Positions 1 to 7,508 of a stretch of DNA of 64,000 nt are shown here, piece by piece. Both the position numbers and the translations under genes were made by a program. The notes under the pieces are model-generated. The model was not told the origin of the DNA. It saw only the letters and a list, made by a program, of their open reading frames with translations, and made no database searches. The stretch is from an uncultured Rikenellaceae bacterium (GTDB lineage Bacteria; Bacteroidota; Bacteroidia; Bacteroidales; Rikenellaceae), in NCBI GenBank assembly GCA_910577285.1, contig CAJTLO010000009.1, positions 1-64,000 on the forward strand. The letters are read 5' to 3'. The stretch's first letter is position 1. Each line of letters begins with the position of its first letter.

Positions 1-55
1 AACACAACACAACACAACACAACACAACACAACACAACACAACACAACACAACAC
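1..55 (+). repeat. (AACAC)n pentanucleotide tandem repeat
   Basis: Eleven perfect copies of AACAC fill the left edge, so the true tract may be longer. The reading frame of the next gene is open through the tract, where it would encode repeats of Asn-Thr-Thr-Gln-His. Because the unit is 5 nt, gain or loss of one copy would shift the frame. Whether the tract is translated cannot be decided here. Confidence 0.9.
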
Positions 56-358
56 CCAACGGTAACTACTCAGAACGAGGATGTGAAGGTAGCTACCCAA
101 ATATCCATCGACGTAATACGTATCGATTTTAAGGATGGTCTTTATGGGGTTATAAGGGTATATCCGAGATATGAATCCTGCTCGGTGTTTACTAAAGAAG
201 GTTTTGATTTGCTATACAATAATCAGGAAGCCGCAATCAACGCGCTCCACGAATATCTCCGAAGCGGAGAAGAGCTTCAGACCCAATTGTATGAAAAGAG
301 GCCGGCAAAACCGGCCGATACGGCCCGCTATATTTACACGGGAGAGGGTATTGAGTGA
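2..358 (+). CDS. small hypothetical protein, possibly preceded by an NTTQH repeat (5'-partial)
   Basis: I do not recognise this protein. The conserved-looking part begins with a GTG at 83 (MKVATQISIDVIRIDF) and gives 91 residues, ending in a TGA at 356-358. The frame is also open upstream through the AACAC tract to the window edge, so the protein may start further left and carry NTTQH repeats, or it may start at the GTG. The body is mixed beta/alpha in appearance (DGLYGVIRVYP, then an amphipathic helix around NNQEAAINALHEYLRSGEE), with no signal peptide or membrane segment visible after residue 83. A hairpin terminator lies 24 nt downstream and the recombinase gene converges on it. It probably belongs to the integrative element whose recombinase follows. 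The function is unknown; the start is the main uncertainty. Confidence 0.5.
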   Translation, partial: TQHNTTQHNTTQHNTTQHPTVTTQNEDVKVATQISIDVIRIDFKDGLYGVIRVYPRYESCSVFTKEGFDLLYNNQEAAINALHEYLRSGEELQTQLYEKRPAKPADTARYIYTGEGIE

Positions 359-381
359 TAACAAAAAATAGGCAATAAATT

Positions 382-406
382 ATGGGCGACCTAAAAGGTC
401 GCCCAT
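382..406. terminator. bidirectional hairpin between small ORF and recombinase
   Basis: An 11-bp perfect stem (ATGGGCGACCT / AGGTCGCCCAT) closes an AAA loop between two convergent genes. It lacks a long T-tract and is called from its position and stem strength. Confidence 0.6.
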
Positions 407-423
407 ATCATTTCGATGACTGT

Positions 424-451
424 ATCATTTTGTTGACGTCAACAAAATGAT
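424..451. promoter_or_regulatory. perfect 28-bp palindrome at the 3' end of the recombinase gene
   Basis: ATCATTTTGTTGAC is followed directly by its exact reverse complement, with no loop and centred on GACGTC. It ends 4 nt before the recombinase stop codon region. It could be a second terminator, but a loopless palindrome is more typical of a dimeric protein-binding site such as an excisionase or recombinase site. Confidence 0.6.
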
Positions 452-455
452 CGGC

Positions 456-1733
456 TCAATGCTTAAAAAATGGATGTTCCATTAACATCTCCGCGTTCTC
501 CTCAGCAGAAACCTTGATGTAACGTAAAAATGTGGATTCTTTCGTGTGGCCGGTGATCTTCATGATCGCTATTGTGGGCACGCCGGATTTATAGGCATTT
601 GTGGCAAACGAGCGTCGCGCGGTGTGGGTACACACCAGCTCATATTTCTTGTAGATCCGTTGCTCATTCACACCACCCACATTCTTGTTAATGGTGACCT
701 CCTCGTCAATTCCGGCCATCTTGGCGAGCTCCTTGAGGTGTTTGTTCATCTTCTGATCTGATACCTGAACCGATGCGTCGAACCCGTTCTGGATAATTCC
801 GCGAACGTATGGATGGATGGGTATCACAACCACGGCGCCGGTCTTCGCCGTTTTAATACGAATAGTCTCCGACCCAATATTGGCCTCACTTAGTCGGCCG
901 AAATCGGATACCCGAAGCCCGGTAAAGGCTCCGATGATAAAGCGGTCCCGCACCAACCGCAGACTCTCGACCTTGCGAAGAAGGTTCTCATTACGGATGT
1001 CGGCAACGTCTAAATGTTTCCGAACTGTTTCAACGGTAATATCCAATTCATATATCCGCCTCAACTCATCCAGAGACAGATAGATATTATCGCTGCTCTC
1101 GTTGATCGTTATAAAATCCCGGTGCTGAATACCGTGCAGGTCCGTGCACACCCCCTCGTAGGCTGCTTCGTGAATGATATGCTTGATGTTTTTGATATGG
1201 GATCCGAAATAATTAGCCGAGTACCCCTGTCCATAGAGCCACGTTCGGAATTTGATGTAGAAATTGATGTCGATGTCCTGAAACTTCAGACGTCGCTTGG
1301 TTATCCCTTCAAATTCTTGCAACTTATTGAGTGTGGTAGTGTATTTGCTGATGGTGCTGACGCTTTTCGCACCTCTTACTCTTTCAATATATTCGGTCAG
1401 GTAATCCACCACATAACTTACATCGCAACTGCCCTTATAGAAAAGGCGGTTGCAGGCATCCCAAAACTCTTGGGCCGACGGAGTGCCCATTTTGACTTTA
1501 AACGCAGCTATCGCTTCGTTGGTTGCGGCCTCCCATTTATCCAGCACCTCGTTCACATGCTGCCCGGCGGGGAAATCCTTGGGGACATTGCATCGGTGTT
1601 TTTTGGGATTCCAATATTTCACCGGTATTGTTTCTCCAGACGATTTTTTGTAAAATTGCCCTCGGAACCGCACGAGAATCTGAACATAGGAGCGTTCTCT
1701 GTTAGCGTCTTTGACGGTAAATGTGACAGCCAT
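456..1733 (-). CDS. tyrosine recombinase / integrase
   Basis: This is a tyrosine-family site-specific recombinase of about 425 residues, the usual size for Bacteroidales mobile-element integrases. The N-terminal part (about 1-100) resembles the arm-binding region, followed by a SAM-like core-binding domain (YVVDYLTEYIERVRG onward) and the catalytic domain. The catalytic set is visible: Arg in GAFTGLRVSDF, Lys in KTAKTG, the H-x-x-R box in CTHTARRSFATN, the second His in ITGHTKES, and the Tyr nucleophile in FLRYIK. I chose ATG 1733 (MAVTFTVKDANR), where family-like sequence begins. An in-frame start at 1817 would add 28 residues with no family character. The gene reads into the 28-bp palindrome. 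On the other side it faces a tRNA-like scar about 120 bp away, which fits a recombinase sitting at the end of its own element. Confidence 0.93.
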   Translation of the reverse strand: MAVTFTVKDANRERSYVQILVRFRGQFYKKSSGETIPVKYWNPKKHRCNVPKDFPAGQHVNEVLDKWEAATNEAIAAFKVKMGTPSAQEFWDACNRLFYKGSCDVSYVVDYLTEYIERVRGAKSVSTISKYTTTLNKLQEFEGITKRRLKFQDIDINFYIKFRTWLYGQGYSANYFGSHIKNIKHIIHEAAYEGVCTDLHGIQHRDFITINESSDNIYLSLDELRRIYELDITVETVRKHLDVADIRNENLLRKVESLRLVRDRFIIGAFTGLRVSDFGRLSEANIGSETIRIKTAKTGAVVVIPIHPYVRGIIQNGFDASVQVSDQKMNKHLKELAKMAGIDEEVTINKNVGGVNEQRIYKKYELVCTHTARRSFATNAYKSGVPTIAIMKITGHTKESTFLRYIKVSAEENAEMLMEHPFFKH

Positions 1734-1852
1734 GTGGGGAGCGTTAAGGGGAGCGTTTACGATAACAATGTACTTACAATCGTGGCAAATATAGCCAAAA
1801 AAACGCCAATATATCATATTATGCAGATTCTAAGCGCATTATATCTTCTCTC

Positions 1853-1865
1853 GTCCTGGGCACCA
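1853..1865 (+). other. candidate attachment-site scar: 3' end of a tRNA gene
   Basis: GTCCTGGGCACCA reads as a tRNA acceptor 3' strand, discriminator A and encoded CCA. Eleven bases match the 3' end of the tRNA-Leu gene at 11900-11983. No tRNA body lies upstream, but a terminator follows, as expected if an element integrated into the 3' end of a tRNA gene and displaced this fragment. The intact tRNA would then lie left of the window. Confidence 0.5.
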
Positions 1866-1871
1866 AAGCAG

Positions 1872-1900
1872 AAAAGGTCGCTGAGTTTCAGCGGCCTTTT
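1872..1900 (+). terminator. terminator following the tRNA scar
   Basis: AAAAGGTCGCTGA / TCAGCGGCCTTTT forms a long stem with one G-T pair and ends in TTTT. Its core (CGCTGA..TCAGCGG) resembles the terminator right after tRNA-Leu at 11988-12018, supporting the idea that this is a former tRNA gene end. Confidence 0.7.
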
Positions 1901-2230
1901 CATTTTATCGGCAAAAGCATTCCCTCCGGCCGGAACTTCCGCGATACCGACAAAAGCCCCGGCCGCTTCCGGGCCCGCCCGAAAGCATACACCCATTCGT
2001 GCACGGTCCGTTTCAATCGCCCGTTCCCCCTCCCCGCACGCCTCCGACCACCGAGCGAGCAACACCGCCCGACGACGCGCCGCACAAACGACGCCCCATC
2101 CGTTTCGGAGCGTTCGCCTCGCCACCGAACCGTCGCAACCTTCATCTATGTCACCCTGCCAGCCGTACCGGAGCAAACGGGCCGCCCCTTCCGCACGGCA
2201 CCCCGCACCCGGCCGCCCACCGGAGCGGCG
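1901..2230. other. intergenic, no feature seen
   Basis: Very C-rich sequence on the + strand. The open frames here have no protein-like composition and I see no promoter, repeat or RNA. Confidence 0.5.
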
Positions 2231-2728
2231 TCACCTGTCGAGTTTCTTGCACTTGCCCGTCATCCGCCTCACATCCAGCCGCAAAACGACGGTACGCGCA
2301 AAGGAGCGCTGCGCATACTCCATCCCTTGTTCCGCATGGGCCGGCGCATACTTTCCGACGATCAGCGCGAGGGCATGCCGCCGCTCCTCGTCCTCGGTCA
2401 CCACGGCAACGGGCCCGAAGGCCATGATGCTTTCATACTCGGTGGTAAAGCGTGCCGGCTGCGGCGCGGTACGCCCCACCACGCAGAAACACGCCTCCGC
2501 CTCCCGGGCGATACGCCGCAGTTTCTCCCCTTGCGGGGCGCAGTGGATATAGATGCGGTCGTCCTCGGCCGCGTAATTGACCGGAACCCCGTAACCACCG
2601 CCACCGCCCAACGCAAGAAATCCGTACTCCCCGCCGTGCAGCAACTCCAATGCCCGTGTTCCCTCCAGCAACCGATCCTGCCGGCGGACCGGACTGTTGT
2701 CGTATTCGATAACCGTCATCCGTTTCAT
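2231..2728 (-). CDS. pyridoxamine 5'-phosphate oxidase-like flavoprotein (NimA-like)
   Basis: A cytoplasmic protein of 165 residues with the split-barrel FMN-binding fold of the NimA / pyridoxamine-phosphate-oxidase-like family. Members reduce small molecules, including nitroimidazoles in the Nim group. Diagnostic pieces are the N-terminal GTRALELLHGGEYGFLALGGGGGYGVPVNYA region, IYIHCAPQGEKLRRI, and the middle strand ARFTTEYESIMAFGPVAVV, followed by a helix containing ALIVGKYAP. The length fits the family. The start ATG at 2728 gives MKRMTV; a second ATG at 2719 is equally possible. The gene is divergent from the cobalamin operon and not obviously part of it. No catalytic-residue claim is made and the physiological substrate is unknown. 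Confidence 0.8.
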   Translation of the reverse strand: MKRMTVIEYDNSPVRRQDRLLEGTRALELLHGGEYGFLALGGGGGYGVPVNYAAEDDRIYIHCAPQGEKLRRIAREAEACFCVVGRTAPQPARFTTEYESIMAFGPVAVVTEDEERRHALALIVGKYAPAHAEQGMEYAQRSFARTVVLRLDVRRMTGKCKKLDR

Positions 2729-2840
2729 ACAATAAGGTTTCCTGTAAAATTAGGTAAAATCCAGCCGTCTTCGTCCTCCGGCCGACCGCCCCGGCCGGAA
2801 ATTTTCCGACCGCAGCTCTTCGCCGCCCGGAAAATAATAT

Positions 2841-2848
2841 TACCTTTG
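2841..2848 (+). promoter_or_regulatory. -7 box for the riboswitch/cobalamin operon
   Basis: TACCTTTG matches the Bacteroidota -7 consensus TAnnTTTG and places transcription start right before the riboswitch. The -33 region is weak. Confidence 0.5.
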
Positions 2849-2852
2849 CCGC

Positions 2853-3050
2853 CGCACAGGTTCCCCGTGCCGCCGTCAACGCGCGGCAGGGGATTAAAAG
2901 GGAATGCCGTGAAAATCGGCAACAGTTCCCGCTGCTGTAAGTTCCCGGAGAGGGGTTCTCCCCCTCCGCATCGAGTTCCGGCAATCTTTGCCACTGGCCA
3001 TAGGGCCGGGAAGGCGCCGGAACAGGAACGAGTCAGAAGACCTGCCCGTG
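2853..3050 (+). promoter_or_regulatory. cobalamin (AdoCbl-type) riboswitch
   Basis: The aptamer carries the conserved blocks in order: an AGGTTCCCC-type P2 start, AATGCCGTGAAAATCGGCA, ACAGTTCCCGCTGCTGTAA, GCCACTGG, GGGAAGG, and the B12 box AGTCAGAAGACCTGCC at 3031-3046. It lies about 295 nt upstream of a four-gene surface-lipoprotein/TonB-receptor operon. When cobalamin is plentiful such riboswitches repress downstream expression. The expression platform lies between 3050 and 3346 and was not resolved. Confidence 0.95.
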
Positions 3051-3345
3051 CCTTTACGGATTCGCTTCTGCGGAGAATGGAGGCGAATACCGGCGGTTTT
3101 CTGCACCCACGTAATCGACGCATCGTTACCGGCCGACAAACCCTCCGGCATTCGCACCCCTCCTGTTCCGTCAGCACTCCGTTTGACGAACTTTATTACG
3201 GTCGAATGATGGGTTTTGTCTGGTTCATCCTCCGGGCGGCCGCGTGCCGCCCCACCGCCGCCGCATGGCCGGCACGGGTTCGATGTACCCGCGCTCCGTC
3301 GTCCCCGTCCGGTTCCGTGCTTCTATTTTTTAAACCGAACATACG

Positions 3346-5403
3346 ATGAAAAGATTCTTTACCATGATCCTCACCGCAATCGCGCTGGGGATGGCATTCG
3401 GCGGCTGTAGCAAATACGACGACAGCGCGCTGTGGAAGAGCGTGAACGACCTGGACGAACGCCTCACGGCGCTCGAAAAGAGCGTCGCACAGATGAACGG
3501 CGACATCCGCGCCATCGACGCCCTGGTGGCCACGCTCGAAAAGGGAGGCATGATAACCGACGTAAAACAGACCGACGAAGGCTACGAAATCACCGTCAGC
3601 AACAGCGACACCCCCATCGTCGTCCGCAACGGCGAGAACGGCGCACCGGGTGCGGACGCCCCGGTGATCGGCGTGAGGAAAGACACCGACGGCCGCTACT
3701 ACTGGACGATGACGGTGAACGGCACGGAGAGCTGGCTGCCCGACGAGGAACACAAACTTCCCGTCACGGGCGCCGACGGTGCCGCAGGCGCTCCCGGCAC
3801 CACTCCCGTCATGGGCGTGGATACCGAGGGGTACTGGACCGTGGATTACGGCGACGGCCCCCGGCGGATACCCGGCGACATCAAGGCCACCGGCACCGCA
3901 GGCGACTCCTTCTTCGCCGACCTCGACGAATCGGACGAACACTACGTGGTGCTCCGCCTCAAGAGCGGAGAACAGCTCGTACTGCCCCGCAACAACGCCA
4001 CCCTGGCCTTCGTCGCCACCCCGGACGGCATACCGCCGCACGCCTATTACGGCGGCAGCGTGACGTTGCCCGTAACGCTCCGGAACATCGAGTTCGCCGA
4101 ACTGCTCTCCGTACCGGCGGGTTGGTCGGGTTCGTTCGATCCCCAAAACGCCTCGGTGACGCTTCAGGCTCCCGCCGAGTGGAGTGCCGACACGGCCACC
4201 GAGGGCAAGGTTTCCCTCATCGGGCTTGCCGCCAACGGACAAACCCTGATCGCCTACCAGCCCGTCTATGTGGTGGACTTCACCCATCCGGAAGGGACAT
4301 TCGTGGTTACGGAAGGCAACATGGGCAGCCAGAACGGCACCGTATTCTACTTCGACCAGTATATGCAAGCCCACCCCTCCGTCTATGAGAAGGCCAACGA
4401 AGGCCGTACGCCGGGCAACGTGTTGCAGGACATGTGGCTGGCCGGCGACCGGGCGGTATTCCTCTGCCAGAACGGCAAGGGCAACGGCGGCGACGGACAG
4501 GTGGTCGTCTGCAACGCCCACACCCTGAAACTCGAGAAGGCCTACGACGACCTCGTCTTCAATCGCCCCGAAGGCTCGAACAACGTCGGCTGCCCGCAGC
4601 ATTTGGCCGTGGTGGGCGACAAGGCCTTCATCCAGTACGTCGACATTGCGCTCGAAACCAACGCGGGTATCCGGGTCTTCGACCTGGCGACGGGCACCCT
4701 CTCCTCCGAAGACATCGAAGGGAGCTACGGCGCATTCGCCTCGGAGGGCGCCCTCAAGGGCCGCATGTGGGTTTCGCGCGGCATGGTGGTGGCCGGCCTG
4801 GCTAAAGCTGTGCTCTTCATCGACCCCGCTACCGGCAACATCCTGCACAGGACCGACTTCGGCGGACAGGTGAAGGGTATCGTCAAAGGGGCCGACGGCA
4901 ACTTCCACGTTGCGGTATCGGGTGATTTCGAGGGAGCCCCCTCCTACGGCGCCCCCACCCCGGACGGCTCCCGGATCGTAGGCCTCGACCACGAAGGCAA
5001 CATCCTCTACACCTACGACCTGCCCGACGGCGTGCGCTTCCCGATAGCCACCTGGCAACCCTCCGTGAGCATGTGCGCGAGCTTCACCCAGCCCTACCTC
5101 TATCTGGTTACGGGCGAAGAGTTCTCCGCCACCTCCGCCTCGCGGTTCAACTACGAGACCCGCACCCTGACGCAAGAGTTCGTCACCCTCTCGGGCTACA
5201 ACTCCATCGCAGGCTACATGGGCGTCCACCCCACCTCCGAGCGGCTGCTGGTGGGCCAGTCCGTCGCCTATAGCAGCTCCAGCATCGGTATCTTCGATCC
5301 CGACGCCCCCGCCGAACCGCTCGCCGTCTTCGATTACGACGAAGCCACCCCGGCAGGCGTGGACTTCGCCTACCGGTTCTCGGAAACGTTCATCGCCAAA
5401 TAA
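3346..5403 (+). CDS. BtuG-like surface lipoprotein, DUF4988 + DUF5074 beta-propeller
   Basis: A lipoprotein of 685 residues. The signal peptide ends at the lipobox FGGC (Cys21), followed by SKYDD. Residues about 25-65 look like a short coiled coil (LWKSVNDLDERLTALEKSV), then come collagen-like segments (GENGAPGADAP, GADGAAGAPG) typical of DUF4988-type stalks, a beta-sandwich to about 305, and a C-terminal YncE/DUF5074-type seven-bladed propeller beginning at GTFVVTEGNMGSQNG. In Bacteroides the DUF5074 propeller BtuG is a surface cobalamin-binding partner of BtuB. This is the first gene after the cobalamin riboswitch and it is followed 11 nt later by the receptor, which supports the same role. 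A stalk-plus-propeller form is longer than the second BtuG-like protein of this operon (408 residues). Cobalamin binding is inferred from family and context. Confidence 0.88.
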   Translation: MKRFFTMILTAIALGMAFGGCSKYDDSALWKSVNDLDERLTALEKSVAQMNGDIRAIDALVATLEKGGMITDVKQTDEGYEITVSNSDTPIVVRNGENGAPGADAPVIGVRKDTDGRYYWTMTVNGTESWLPDEEHKLPVTGADGAAGAPGTTPVMGVDTEGYWTVDYGDGPRRIPGDIKATGTAGDSFFADLDESDEHYVVLRLKSGEQLVLPRNNATLAFVATPDGIPPHAYYGGSVTLPVTLRNIEFAELLSVPAGWSGSFDPQNASVTLQAPAEWSADTATEGKVSLIGLAANGQTLIAYQPVYVVDFTHPEGTFVVTEGNMGSQNGTVFYFDQYMQAHPSVYEKANEGRTPGNVLQDMWLAGDRAVFLCQNGKGNGGDGQVVVCNAHTLKLEKAYDDLVFNRPEGSNNVGCPQHLAVVGDKAFIQYVDIALETNAGIRVFDLATGTLSSEDIEGSYGAFASEGALKGRMWVSRGMVVAGLAKAVLFIDPATGNILHRTDFGGQVKGIVKGADGNFHVAVSGDFEGAPSYGAPTPDGSRIVGLDHEGNILYTYDLPDGVRFPIATWQPSVSMCASFTQPYLYLVTGEEFSATSASRFNYETRTLTQEFVTLSGYNSIAGYMGVHPTSERLLVGQSVAYSSSSIGIFDPDAPAEPLAVFDYDEATPAGVDFAYRFSETFIAK

Positions 5404-5414
5404 CACGGTGCGGC

Positions 5415-7508
5415 GTGAGGTATCCGCAACCATACCCAGGGCTCTCTCGTTCGGGCCCCTGCCACGGCAAGGAGCCGCAGCGCTTTTACGTGCTGCGGCT
5501 CCTCCGCCGGCTGGCACTCGCCTGTCTGCCGGCACTTGCGGCCCCCTGCGGCCTGCAAGCCCAGCAACCGGCCGCAAGTGCCGGGACAGAGGTGTCGCAC
5601 GACATCGAGGAGATCGTGGTCACGGCCCGCCGTCCCGCCGAAATCATCCCCACCCAGAAACTCGAAGGCAAAGCGCTCGAAGCACTGAGCAGCCACAGCG
5701 TGGCCGACGCACTCCGCTACTTCTCGGGCATACAGATCAAGGACTACGGGGGAATCGGCGGACTGAAGACTGTCAACATCCGCAGCATGGGAAGCCAGCA
5801 CGTAGGCGTCTTTTTCGACGGCATACAGATCGGCAACGCCCAGAACGGCACGGTGGACCTGGGACGCTTCTCGCTCGACAACATGGAAGCCGTCACGCTC
5901 CACAACGGACAGAAGAGCGCCATTTTCCAGTCGGCCAAGGATTTCGCATCGGCGAGCGCCATCTACATGGAGACGCGGCGTCCCCGCTTCGACTCCACAC
6001 GCACCGACAACCTCAAGGCGACGCTCAAAGGCGGCTCGTTCAAGACCGTCAACCCCTCCCTGCTGTGGGAGCACCGCTGCGGCGACAAGGTACGCAGTTC
6101 GGTGAATGCGGAGTATCTCTACACCTCCGGCGAGTATCGCTTCCGCTACGCCAAAGGCGACGGATACGACACCACCGAGCTCAGGAAGAACGGCGACGTA
6201 AGGCTATTCCGGGCCGAAGCGGCTCTTTTCGGCGACCTGCCCGAGGGAGCGTGGCGGACCAAAGTCTACTTCTACGACTCCGAACGGGGCTACCCCGGCT
6301 ACGTAGACCGCAACATTCCGGGCCGTCTGCGCAACACCGACCGCCAGTGGGACACGAACCTCTTCCTGCAAGGCTCGCTGCTGCGCCGTCCGCTCCCCTT
6401 CTACACCTTCTCCCTGAAGGGGAAATACGCCTACGACTATCTGCACTACCTCTCCGACGAGGAGGACGGTATGTACATCGACAACCGCTACCGGCAGCAG
6501 GAAGTCTATCTCTCCGCCGCCAACCTCTTCTCCATCCTTCCGGGCTGGAGCGTCGACCTTTCGGTGGATGCCCAGTGGAACGGACTGGAAGCCGACCTCG
6601 CGGACTTCGCCTACCCGAAGCGCTACACCGTGCTCGCCGCCGCAGCCACGTCGCTCCAACTCAAGCGGGTCTCCCTGCAGGGAAGCCTGCTCTATACCCA
6701 CGTGACCGACGTCACCCGCCGACAGGGCACACAGGCCGGAACCCGAAACGAATTCACCCCCGCCCTCGTCGCCTCCTGCAAGCCCCTGCGACGCCACGAC
6801 CTTTCGCTGCGGGCCTTCTACAAACGCATCTTCCGCATGCCTACCTTCAACGATCTCTACTACACCCAGATAGGAAACAAAAACCTGAAGCCGGAATACA
6901 CCGAGCAGTACGATGCAGGCGCCGTCTACGCCAGGGAGTGGTACGGACCGAAGGGCTCCTGCCGGCTCGAGGTACAGCTCGACGGCTACTTCAACCGGGT
7001 GAAGAACAAGATCGTAGCCATGCCCGCCGACAACCAGTTCCGCTGGATGATGCTCAACCTGGGCTACGTAGAGATACGGGGCGCGGATGCGGTGGCGACC
7101 CTCGGCATGACCCACGGACGGCTCCGGGCGACCCTACGGATCGCCTACACCTACCAGAGGGCGCAGGACTTCACCGACCCCGCTTCCGAACACTACGGCG
7201 ACCAGATCCCCTACATCCCGTGGCACAGCGGCTCGGCCGTAGCCGGCATCGGCTGGGGGGAATGGAGCCTAAACTACAGTTTCATCTACACCGGCGAGCG
7301 CTACGAACAGGCCGCCAACACACGCTACAACTACGTGCAGCCCTGGTATACGCACGACCTCTCGCTCGCCCGCGAAATCGGGCTGCGCAGGTGCCGCATG
7401 CGGATCTGCGCCGAGGTGAACAACCTCCTCAACCAGCAGTACGAGGTGGTGCAGTGTTACCCGATGCCGGGCACGAATTTCAGAATCACGATAAGCCTCA
7501 CGCTATGA
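5415..7508 (+). CDS. btuB: TonB-dependent receptor, cobalamin transporter (BtuB-like)
   Basis: A 22-strand outer-membrane receptor of 697 residues. The N-terminus has a hydrophobic signal (LALACLPALAAPCGLQAQ), a TonB-box-like segment (EEIVVTARR) and a plug domain (SVADALRYFSGIQIKDYGG..RSMGSQHVGVFFDGIQIG). The remainder is the barrel, closing with the aromatic-rich end CAEVNNLLNQQYEVVQCYPMPG. It sits between two BtuG-like lipoproteins downstream of a cobalamin riboswitch, so cobalamin is the expected substrate. No ATG is available: the frame opens with GTG at 5415, and a GTG at 5490 (VLRLLRRLALAC) would start closer to the signal peptide and may be the real start. The stop overlaps the next ATG (ATGA at 7505-7508), showing translational coupling. 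Confidence 0.92.
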   Translation: MRYPQPYPGLSRSGPCHGKEPQRFYVLRLLRRLALACLPALAAPCGLQAQQPAASAGTEVSHDIEEIVVTARRPAEIIPTQKLEGKALEALSSHSVADALRYFSGIQIKDYGGIGGLKTVNIRSMGSQHVGVFFDGIQIGNAQNGTVDLGRFSLDNMEAVTLHNGQKSAIFQSAKDFASASAIYMETRRPRFDSTRTDNLKATLKGGSFKTVNPSLLWEHRCGDKVRSSVNAEYLYTSGEYRFRYAKGDGYDTTELRKNGDVRLFRAEAALFGDLPEGAWRTKVYFYDSERGYPGYVDRNIPGRLRNTDRQWDTNLFLQGSLLRRPLPFYTFSLKGKYAYDYLHYLSDEEDGMYIDNRYRQQEVYLSAANLFSILPGWSVDLSVDAQWNGLEADLADFAYPKRYTVLAAAATSLQLKRVSLQGSLLYTHVTDVTRRQGTQAGTRNEFTPALVASCKPLRRHDLSLRAFYKRIFRMPTFNDLYYTQIGNKNLKPEYTEQYDAGAVYAREWYGPKGSCRLEVQLDGYFNRVKNKIVAMPADNQFRWMMLNLGYVEIRGADAVATLGMTHGRLRATLRIAYTYQRAQDFTDPASEHYGDQIPYIPWHSGSAVAGIGWGEWSLNYSFIYTGERYEQAANTRYNYVQPWYTHDLSLAREIGLRRCRMRICAEVNNLLNQQYEVVQCYPMPGTNFRITISLTL

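Noticed and set aside
1..55. AACAC tract or the 201-bp repeat as a CRISPR array
   Set aside because: There are no spacers between repeats and no cas genes in the window.
3196..5577. Open frame of 793 codons on the - strand
   Set aside because: It is antisense to the BtuG-like lipoprotein gene, which has a signal peptide and family domains; the antisense product has none.
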